Source: Jiangella ureilytica (GTDB taxonomy: Bacteria > Actinomycetota > Actinomycetes > Jiangellales > Jiangellaceae). From it: a stretch of DNA of 64,000 nucleotides. The stretch spans positions 1 through 64,000 of the forward strand of contig NZ_SMKL01000032.1 in the NCBI RefSeq assembly GCF_004348545.1, read 5' to 3'. Shown piece after piece: positions 25,358 to 32,622 of this stretch. The position numbers were made by a program, and so were the translations under genes. The first letter of the stretch is position 1; each line of letters opens with the position of its first letter. Below the pieces are notes generated by a model, which was not told the origin of the DNA, searched no databases, and saw only the letters and a list, made by a program, of their open reading frames with translations.

Positions 25358-28090
25358 ATGACCGAGCAGCCAACGACGCGCCCCTCGGCGGGACGCGGCC
25401 TCCCGCGGCCGGCGACGTCGTTCGTCGGGCGCGCCGACGACGTGCGGGTCGTGACCGGCCTGGTCGCGCGCGATCGCCTCGTAACGCTGGCCGGCCCCGG
25501 CGGTGCCGGCAAGACGCGGCTGGCGATCGAGGTGGCCCGCGAGCTGACTCCCGCGTTCCCGGACGGCGTCTGGTGGGTCGAGCTGGCCGGCCTGTCCGAC
25601 GGCTCGGCGGTGGCCGGCGCCGCGGCAGAGGTCACCGGTGCGCTGGTCGATCCCGGGCGCGGTCCGCTCGCCTCCCTCGCGGCGCACCTGGCCGGCCGGC
25701 GTGCGCTGCTGTGCCTGGACAACGCCGAGCACCTCGGCCACGAGGTCGCCTCGGTGGCCGATGCCGTCGTGCAGGCCGGCCCGGCCGTCCTGGTCACCAG
25801 CCGCGAGCCGTTGCGGCTGGGCGGCGAGCAGGTCTGGCGAGTGCCTCCGCTCGGCGACGAGGAGGCGGTGACGCTGTTCCTCGAGCGGGGAGCGCTGGTC
25901 CGCCCGTCGTACCGCCCGGATCCGGCCGGCGCCGCGGCGATCCGCGCGATCGTCCGGCACCTCGACGGGATCCCGCTGGCGCTCGAGCTGGCGGCCGCCT
26001 GGCTGGGCACGCTGTCCGCCGAGCAGATCCTCGCGGGCCTGGACGACCGGTTCCGGCTGCTCGTCAGGGGTCCGCGCAACGCGCAACGCCGGCAGCAGAC
26101 GCTCGCCGCCTCGATCGGCTGGAGCCATGCGCTGCTCGACGAGGTCGACCGGGCGCTGCTGCGGAGGCTGTCGGTGTTCGCGGGGCCGTTCCCCCTGGAC
26201 GCGGCGACGGCGGTCGGCAACGGCCCGCCGGTCCCGGCCGGTGATGAGCTGGCGTCGCTCGCACGGCTGGTCGACGCGTCGCTCGTGATGACCGAGGAGC
26301 ACGCCGGAGAAGTGCGCTACCGGCTGCTCGAGACGATCCGGGCGTTCGCCGGCGCCCGGCTCGGGGAGACGGACGAGGACACCGTCGTCCATGGCCGGCA
26401 CCTGCGGTACTACGCGGGCCTCGTCGAGGCCGCGGACGCCTGGCGCGAGGCCGAGCCCGACCGGTGGCAGGCGACGCTCCAGCGGGAGTACGCCGATTTG
26501 CGCGCGGCACTGGGCTGGGCGCTGGACGGCGGTGACCCGGACACGGGGCGGCGCCTGGCGGCATCGATGGCGTGGCTGTGGCACCTGGACCGGCGCGGCA
26601 CCGAGGGCGTCGCCTACCTTCGCCGGGCCATCGGGCTCGCTCCGGACGAGCGCACGATCGTGCAGGCGCGGCTGCTCACCGGGCTGGCCCTCGTCCTGGA
26701 CACCGCGGCCCCGCTCGACCTGGAGTACGACGCGGCGACCCGCGCCCTGGAGCTGGCGACGGAGCTCGGTGACGACGACCTTCGCGCGCTGTGCCTCGAC
26801 CTGGCCGCCGTCGGGGCCTGTTACACCGACTTCGACCAGGCCTGGGAGCTGGCCGAACAGGCCGCCGCCGCGGCCCCGGCCGCCGACGGGCTGGCGGCGC
26901 TGAGCAGCCGTGCGGTGCAGGCGCTGGTCCTGCATCACCGCGACCGGCACGCCGAGGCGGACTCCGTCCTCGACGACATCGTCCCGGCGCTGGTCCGTCA
27001 GCATCGTGGCATCGCCGCCACGATGCTCGGCTTCCAGGCCACCGGCGCGCTGGCCACCGGTGACGTCGATCGGGCCCGGATGCTGGCCGCCGAAGGGCTG
27101 CGCGTCGCCCTGCCGCTCGGCGACATCCTGCGGGTCGGGATGGCCCGCGCGGTCCAGGCCGTCGTGCACATCCGGGCGGGCGATCCGGACGCCGCCGAGG
27201 AGGTGCTCGAACCGCTGCTGCGACTGGCCGGAGACGACGACGTGTTCGTCCCGGGCCTGCCGTACGCCCTCGGCCTGCTCGCCGTCCGCCGTGACGACCC
27301 GGCCGCCGCGGCCGGCTGGTTCCGCCGGGGCGCGGCCGCCTCCGATCGAGGGGTGGACTCCTGGATCGCGGCGCAGTCGCTCGCCGAGCTCGGCGCCGTC
27401 CTGGCGGCGGCCGGGGACGCGGCGGATGCGACCGTCGCGCTGGAGCGTGCGGTGGCCACCGCGTCCCGGCTCGGCATGCCGCGGGTCCGGTCGGTCGCCC
27501 GCCTGGCTCAGGCCGAGCTCGCCGCGGCGACCACCGACGGCGCGTCGCAGGCCGTCGAGCTGGCCCACGACGCCCTGACCCACCAGGCCGGACACGGCCT
27601 GCGGGCCGGCCTGCCCGACGCGTTGGAGGCCCTGGCCCGGCACGGGTCGGCGATCCGGTCCACGCCCGACGACGTCCGCGTGCTCGGCGCCGCCGACGCG
27701 GCCCGCTCGGCCCTCGGCCTGCCGCGGCCCCCGGGTCAGCAGCGGCTGTTCGTCGCCACTCTGGCCGGGCTCCGGGCGACGCTCGGCGCGGACGCCGCCG
27801 ACACGGCCTGGCGCGAGGGAGCTGGGCTCGGCCTCGACGAGGCGGTCGGCTTCGCCCGCCGCGCTCGTGGCCCGCGCGGCCGGCCGGCGAGCGGCTGGGC
27901 CAGCCTCACCCCCACGGAGCTGGAGGTCGTCGCACTGGTGGCCGAGGGCTTCAGCAATCCCGAGATCGCCGCCCGGCTGCTGATGGGCCGGGGCACGGTC
28001 AAGACCCACCTGGCGCATGTCTTCAGCAAGCTCGAGGTGGCCAACCGAACCGAGCTGGCGTCCCTGGCCAGCGCCCGAGCACGCGGCTGA
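25358..28090 (+). CDS. Large LuxR-family regulator with NB-ARC/AfsR-like ATPase
   Basis: 910 residues. GPGGAGKT (46-53) is the Walker A motif; ALLCLDNAEHL near 117 is Walker B; VTSREPLRLGGEQVWRV follows as in AfsR/SARP-like STAND ATPases. The middle of the protein is helical and TPR-like (about 400-830). The C-terminal LuxR DNA-binding domain (about 848-905) has LTPTELEVVALVAEGFSNPEIA followed by GTVKTHL. The ATG at 25358 was chosen over upstream in-frame ATGs, which would translate the tandem repeats. Likely an inducer-dependent activator of the divergent glycoside hydrolase gene. Confidence 0.87.
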   Translation: MTEQPTTRPSAGRGLPRPATSFVGRADDVRVVTGLVARDRLVTLAGPGGAGKTRLAIEVARELTPAFPDGVWWVELAGLSDGSAVAGAAAEVTGALVDPGRGPLASLAAHLAGRRALLCLDNAEHLGHEVASVADAVVQAGPAVLVTSREPLRLGGEQVWRVPPLGDEEAVTLFLERGALVRPSYRPDPAGAAAIRAIVRHLDGIPLALELAAAWLGTLSAEQILAGLDDRFRLLVRGPRNAQRRQQTLAASIGWSHALLDEVDRALLRRLSVFAGPFPLDAATAVGNGPPVPAGDELASLARLVDASLVMTEEHAGEVRYRLLETIRAFAGARLGETDEDTVVHGRHLRYYAGLVEAADAWREAEPDRWQATLQREYADLRAALGWALDGGDPDTGRRLAASMAWLWHLDRRGTEGVAYLRRAIGLAPDERTIVQARLLTGLALVLDTAAPLDLEYDAATRALELATELGDDDLRALCLDLAAVGACYTDFDQAWELAEQAAAAAPAADGLAALSSRAVQALVLHHRDRHAEADSVLDDIVPALVRQHRGIAATMLGFQATGALATGDVDRARMLAAEGLRVALPLGDILRVGMARAVQAVVHIRAGDPDAAEEVLEPLLRLAGDDDVFVPGLPYALGLLAVRRDDPAAAAGWFRRGAAASDRGVDSWIAAQSLAELGAVLAAAGDAADATVALERAVATASRLGMPRVRSVARLAQAELAAATTDGASQAVELAHDALTHQAGHGLRAGLPDALEALARHGSAIRSTPDDVRVLGAADAARSALGLPRPPGQQRLFVATLAGLRATLGADAADTAWREGAGLGLDEAVGFARRARGPRGRPASGWASLTPTELEVVALVAEGFSNPEIAARLLMGRGTVKTHLAHVFSKLEVANRTELASLASARARG

Positions 28091-28196
28091 CCTGCGAGAA
28101 GGCGGCCGCCGGTCAGCACGAGAACAACGGCGTGGCCCGCCGGCTCGACCGGAGCGGGCCGGCCGGGCCTATGCTGACTGGTGACGAGGGGTTGTC

Positions 28197-28910
28197 ATGG
28201 ATGCCGGCTCGACGTGCGCGATCGTCGCCTACCGCGGTGTCTCGGCCGACGAGGCCGAGATCTTCCGGTTCGTGCTGTCCCAGATCCCCGACGTCCGCAC
28301 CGTCACCGTCGGCTCCGCGCTCGGCCAGGTACCGGGCCCGGGCGGCGTCCAGACCGTCGATGCCACGTTCGACGAGGTCGGCGACCCGGAGATCGTCGCC
28401 GTCCCCGGGGGCGTCGGAGCCGACAACCACCCCGAGATCGCCGCCTGGCTGCGCCGCGTGTCACCGCGATGGCTGCTCGCCAGCTCGACGGGGTCCACTC
28501 TGCTGGCGTCGGCCGGCCTGCTCGACGACGCCACCGCGGCCACGCACTGGCTGGCCGGCCCGCTCCTCGAGCGCTACGGCGCGCACGCGTCGCACGAGCG
28601 GCTGGTCATCGACGGGCCCGTCATCACCTGCTCCGGCGGCCCGGCCGCGTTCCAGGCCGCGCTGATCGTCGCCCGGACCTACGGCGGCACCGACCTCGTC
28701 GCCCGCATCGGCGCGACCGCAGTGGCCGCACGCACGGAACGGGTCCGGCCGCCGCACCGGAACCTCTGGGCCCGGCTGACCGGCGCGCTCCGGGGCCGCG
28801 AGCCCGCACCGCCGCAGCCGACTTCGCTCGACCGCGCCTTCGGCGACATCGAGACCCTCGACCTCGGGGCGTTCACCGCCCTTCCCGATCGCCGCGACGA
28901 GGAGCGCTGA
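28197..28910 (+). CDS. DJ-1/PfpI-like protein lacking the nucleophile Cys
   Basis: 237 residues of the GlxA-type glutamine-amidotransferase-like fold, without the AraC DNA-binding half. The nucleophile elbow, normally (V/S)CTG, reads LLASSTGSTLLASAGL, so Ser replaces Cys. The following ATTHW-like segment (AATHWLAGPLLERYG) is conserved. A Cys is present later (VITCSGGPAAFQAAL). The ATG at 28197 has a weak GAGG ribosome site. It is followed after 11 bases by the MDR gene on the same strand, so the two are probably co-transcribed. Loss of the catalytic Cys suggests a sensor or binding role rather than a hydrolase. Confidence 0.78.
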   Translation: MDAGSTCAIVAYRGVSADEAEIFRFVLSQIPDVRTVTVGSALGQVPGPGGVQTVDATFDEVGDPEIVAVPGGVGADNHPEIAAWLRRVSPRWLLASSTGSTLLASAGLLDDATAATHWLAGPLLERYGAHASHERLVIDGPVITCSGGPAAFQAALIVARTYGGTDLVARIGATAVAARTERVRPPHRNLWARLTGALRGREPAPPQPTSLDRAFGDIETLDLGAFTALPDRRDEER

Positions 28911-28921
28911 GGCATCCCGTC

Positions 28922-29836
28922 ATGAAGGCCGTCACCGTTCATGATCGCGCCGCCGGGATCGGCGGGCTCGCGCTGACGGACCTGCCCTATCCGCATGCCG
29001 CCGAGAACGACGTCGTCGTGCGCGTCCACGCCGCCGGGTTCACGCCCGGAGAGCTGGAGTGGCCCGCCACCTGGACCGACCGCAACGGCCACGACCGGAC
29101 GCCGAGCGTTCCGGGACACGAGCTCTCGGGCGTCGTCGCGGAACTCGGGTACGGAACCACCGGTCTCACCGTCGGTCAGCGGGTGTTCGGCCTGACCGAC
29201 TGGGCCCGCGACGGCGCACTGGCGGAGTACACCGCGGTCGAGGCCCGCAACCTCGCCCCGCTGTCCGCCGACATCGACCACACCGTGGCCGCCGCACTGC
29301 CGATCTCCGGACTGACGGCGTGGCAGGCCCTGTTCCGCCATGGCCGGCTCGAGGCCGGGCAGAGCGTGCTCGTCCACGGCGCCGCGGGCGGGGTGGGGTC
29401 GATCGCGGTGCAACTCGCCCGCGACGCGGGCGCCCGGGTCATCGGTACCGGCCGGGTCCGCGACCGCGACACCGCCCTCGGTCTGGGCGCGGACACGTTC
29501 CTGGATCTGCAGTCCGATCGGCTGGAGGACGCCGGCGAGGTCGACCTCGTGTTCGACGTCATCGGCGGCGAGATCCTCGACCGCTCCGCCGCGCTGGTGC
29601 GTGCGGGCGGCACCCTCGTCACCATCGCCGAGCCGCCCCGGGTGCGGCCCGGCGACGGCCGGGCCGTCTTCTTCGTCGTCGAGCCGGATCGCCGTCAGCT
29701 CGCCGGCCTCGCCCGGCGCGTTCGCGACGGCCGGCTCGCCCCGATCGTCGGCGCCGTGCACACCCTCGCCGAGGCGCCGTCGGCCTTCGATCCCGGCAGC
29801 CGGACTCCCGGCAAGACGATCATCCGCGTCGCCTAG
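28922..29836 (+). CDS. MDR-family NADP-dependent oxidoreductase (quinone reductase type)
   Basis: 304 residues, zinc-free medium-chain dehydrogenase/reductase. The N-terminal GroES-like half contains PSVPGHELSGVVAE. The nucleotide-binding motif GAAGGVGSIAVQLA is at about residue 155. No structural-zinc Cys quartet is seen. Such enzymes reduce quinones or enones with NADPH. The ATG at 28922 follows the DJ-1-like stop by 11 bases. Its last 17 bases overlap the convergent LAL regulator gene. Substrate unknown. Confidence 0.85.
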   Translation: MKAVTVHDRAAGIGGLALTDLPYPHAAENDVVVRVHAAGFTPGELEWPATWTDRNGHDRTPSVPGHELSGVVAELGYGTTGLTVGQRVFGLTDWARDGALAEYTAVEARNLAPLSADIDHTVAAALPISGLTAWQALFRHGRLEAGQSVLVHGAAGGVGSIAVQLARDAGARVIGTGRVRDRDTALGLGADTFLDLQSDRLEDAGEVDLVFDVIGGEILDRSAALVRAGGTLVTIAEPPRVRPGDGRAVFFVVEPDRRQLAGLARRVRDGRLAPIVGAVHTLAEAPSAFDPGSRTPGKTIIRVA

Positions 29837-32609
29837 CGGCGAGGAGCGACTGCCGCAGCTCGCGCCGGGTGCTGACGCCCACCTTGGCGAAGACCTTGCG
29901 CAGGTGCCACTCCACCGTCCGCGGGCTGAGGAACAGCGCGGCGCCGATCTCGGGATTGGTCAGGCCGTCGGCGGCGAGGCGCGCGATATGGGCCTGTTGG
30001 TGCGTGAGGTCCGCGGGCGTCGTGTCCACCGGCCGCGGCCGGAGCATCTCACCGGTGGCCGCCAGCTCGCGCCGGGCCCGCTCGGTGAAGACGCCCACCC
30101 CCATCGACGACAGGGCGTCGTGGGCGGACCGGAGCTGCGTGCGCGCTTCGGCGCGCCGGTCGACGCCGGCGCGGCGCAGCCACTCGCCGTAACGGAGCCG
30201 GGCCCGGGCGTGCTCGACGCGGAGGGTGGTACGGGCCAGCCGCTCGATCGACTCGCGGAAGGCGTCCTCGGCGTCGGCCCCAGCGAGCAGGAGGGCGCGC
30301 CGGCCGGCTTCGACGGCGAGGGCCGCCTCGGTGCCGCTGGCCCGGGTGAAGGACGTGAGCTGCTCGAACGCGCTATGAGCGGTGTCGGTGTCGCCGGCTC
30401 CGACGGCGGCCTCGACCAGCTCGGCGAGGGCGAACTTGGGCGGGCCCAGCTCCAGCGGCGAGCCGGACGCGAGGCGGGCGGCGCGCTGCGCGTCGTCGTA
30501 GCGGCCGAGGGCGTTCGCGCTCACCGCCTGGAACCAGCCGACCATGTTGAGCCCGACCCCCTCGCCGCGTGCCGCGATGTCGCTCAGCAGCCGGCCGAAG
30601 CCGCGCTCCGCCGCCGCGGTGTGCCCGCGCATCGCGTCGAGGCAGACGGCGCCGTACGGAAGCATCGTGTTCTGCCCGCCGGTCACGTCGGCCATCCAGT
30701 GGCTCTCCGCCACCAGGGCCGCGGCCTCATCCAGGTCGCCGCTGTACAGGTCGTAGATCACCCGGCTGGTGAGCGCGACCGGCAGCACGCTCAGCGCCCC
30801 GATGTCGCGGGTGGCCTCGAGATGCCGCCGGGTCAGGACGTCCCAGTTGCCGTCGTCCCAGAGGTCACAGGCCACGCAGGCCGCCAGCCAGGCGAAGCGG
30901 ACCGCCTCGTCCATCGTCAGCTCGTCGGCGCCGAAGGCGCCCACGGTCGCCAGCAGGCCCGGCGCCGCGACGGCATGGCCGTCGGTGAACAGCACGGCGA
31001 TGCCCTGGAGAAGACGATCCGGCCTGGCCGGCGACGGCGGCAGCGTCAGCCCGCGCATCGCGGCCGCCACCTGGCCCATCCCGAAGCCGGCCCCGGAGTC
31101 GCTCCCGGCGGCCAGCCGGCCGGCGAACATGGCCGCGGCGAACGCGTCGAGGTAGGTCTCGCGTGCGAGCGACGGGTCGGACGCCTCCAGCCGCGCGGCG
31201 GCGGCGAGCAGCAGCGGGAGCGCGGTGTTCCCGTGCTCGGAGTAGGCGGAGATCTGCGCGGCCAGCAACTGGACCTGCGCCTGCTCGGGCTCCCGCAACG
31301 GCCCGGCCTGCGCCGCGGCCAGCAGCGTCTGCGCCTCGCCGAAGGCGCCGGCGGTCACCTTCGCCCGGGCCGCCGCCAGCGACCGGCGGGCCGCGCGTGC
31401 CGGATCGGGCGTCAGTGTCGCGGCCGCCTCCAGGAACGCCGCGGCCGCCGCGGCGCCACCGCGGCCGAGCGCCCGATCAGCCGACTCCTCCAGCTCCGCC
31501 GCGACCGCCTCGTGCGGACCCTCGGCCGCACGGGCCCGGTGCCACGCCCGCCGGTCCGGGTCCTCGGCCGGGTCGGTGACCTCGGCGAGCGCGCCGTGCG
31601 CGGCCCGCCGCGACAGCGGAGACGCGGCCCGGTACACGGCCGAGCGGACGAGGGGGTGCCGGAACACCACCCGGTGCTGCAGGTCGAGCAGCCCGCCGGT
31701 CTCCGCAAGTGCCCCCTCCCCGAGGCCCAGCCGCTCCGCCGCCTGCCATAGCAGCCGGACGTCGCCGACCGGCTCGGCGGCGGCCAGCACCACCAGCTGC
31801 CTCGACTCGGCCGGCAGCGCCTCCAGCCGGCGCAGGAACCCCTGCTCGAGGCGGCCCGTCAGGGTCGGGTCGAGAGCCGGAACGGCATCGGGCCCGAAGG
31901 ACAGCGCGGCCGACGACACCTGGAGCGGCAGCTCGATCAGGGCCAGCGGATTTCCGTGCGCCTCGGCCAGGACGCGGTCGCGCACCCGCACGTCGAGCCG
32001 GCCGGCCACCGTCGTCTCGAGGAGCGCCGCCGCATCGCGGCCGCTGAGCCCGCCCAGCACCAGGTCCGGCAGCCCCGCGAACGTGGCCGGCGACCCGACG
32101 GTGTCGCGGGTCGCGAAGACGAGCGCCACTCGCTCCGCATGCAGCCGGCGGGCGACGAACTCCAGGGTCTGCGCCGACGCCTGGTCCAGCCAGTGGGCGT
32201 CGTCGACGACGCAGATCAGCGGCTGTTCCTCGGCGGCCTCCGAGAGCAGGCTCAGCACCGCGAGCCCGACCACGAACCGATCCGGCGGCGGGCCGGGCCG
32301 CAGCGCGAACGTCGTGCCCAGGGCCGCCCGCTGCGGCGCCGGCAGCCTGTCGAGCCCGGACAGGAAGGGGCGGCAGAGCTGGTGCAGGCCCGCGAAGGCC
32401 AGCTCGAACTCCGACTCGACTCCGGCCGCCTGCCCCAGCCGGCACCCGTCGGCCTGGTCGGTCAGCTGATCGAGCAGGGCGGTCTTGCCGATGCCGGCCT
32501 CGCCGCGCAGGACCAGAACCTGGCCGCGCCCCGCCTTGACGTCGGTGACGAGGGCGCTCAGGACCTCGCGCTCACGGTCGCGTCCGATCAATGCTCGCTG
32601 AGAGGACAT
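29820..32609 (-). CDS. LAL-type LuxR regulator with AAA ATPase domain (paralogue 1)
   Basis: 929 residues. Walker A GEAGIGKT is at 36-43, and Walker B VVDDAHWLD is near 135. A long helical TPR-like middle follows, and a C-terminal LuxR domain (about 865-925) has TNPEIGAALFLSPRTVEWHL. The ATG at 32609 has a CAGGAGA ribosome site. It is 13 bases downstream of a closely similar paralogue on the same strand, so both are probably made from one transcript. LAL regulators respond to ligands (maltose-type inducers in MalT) and switch on nearby pathways. Candidate targets here are the flanking MDR/DJ-1 pair or genes outside the window. Regulators of antibiotic clusters look the same, but no biosynthetic genes are adjacent. 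Confidence 0.88.
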   Translation of the reverse strand: MSSQRALIGRDREREVLSALVTDVKAGRGQVLVLRGEAGIGKTALLDQLTDQADGCRLGQAAGVESEFELAFAGLHQLCRPFLSGLDRLPAPQRAALGTTFALRPGPPPDRFVVGLAVLSLLSEAAEEQPLICVVDDAHWLDQASAQTLEFVARRLHAERVALVFATRDTVGSPATFAGLPDLVLGGLSGRDAAALLETTVAGRLDVRVRDRVLAEAHGNPLALIELPLQVSSAALSFGPDAVPALDPTLTGRLEQGFLRRLEALPAESRQLVVLAAAEPVGDVRLLWQAAERLGLGEGALAETGGLLDLQHRVVFRHPLVRSAVYRAASPLSRRAAHGALAEVTDPAEDPDRRAWHRARAAEGPHEAVAAELEESADRALGRGGAAAAAAFLEAAATLTPDPARAARRSLAAARAKVTAGAFGEAQTLLAAAQAGPLREPEQAQVQLLAAQISAYSEHGNTALPLLLAAAARLEASDPSLARETYLDAFAAAMFAGRLAAGSDSGAGFGMGQVAAAMRGLTLPPSPARPDRLLQGIAVLFTDGHAVAAPGLLATVGAFGADELTMDEAVRFAWLAACVACDLWDDGNWDVLTRRHLEATRDIGALSVLPVALTSRVIYDLYSGDLDEAAALVAESHWMADVTGGQNTMLPYGAVCLDAMRGHTAAAERGFGRLLSDIAARGEGVGLNMVGWFQAVSANALGRYDDAQRAARLASGSPLELGPPKFALAELVEAAVGAGDTDTAHSAFEQLTSFTRASGTEAALAVEAGRRALLLAGADAEDAFRESIERLARTTLRVEHARARLRYGEWLRRAGVDRRAEARTQLRSAHDALSSMGVGVFTERARRELAATGEMLRPRPVDTTPADLTHQQAHIARLAADGLTNPEIGAALFLSPRTVEWHLRKVFAKVGVSTRRELRQSLLAARRRG

Positions 32610-32622
32610 GCGGTCTCCTGTC

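Noticed and set aside
25157-28018. 953-residue minus-strand frame opposite the LuxR/AfsR-like regulator
   Set aside because: Arg/Gln/Pro-rich shadow; the plus strand has Walker A and a LuxR domain.
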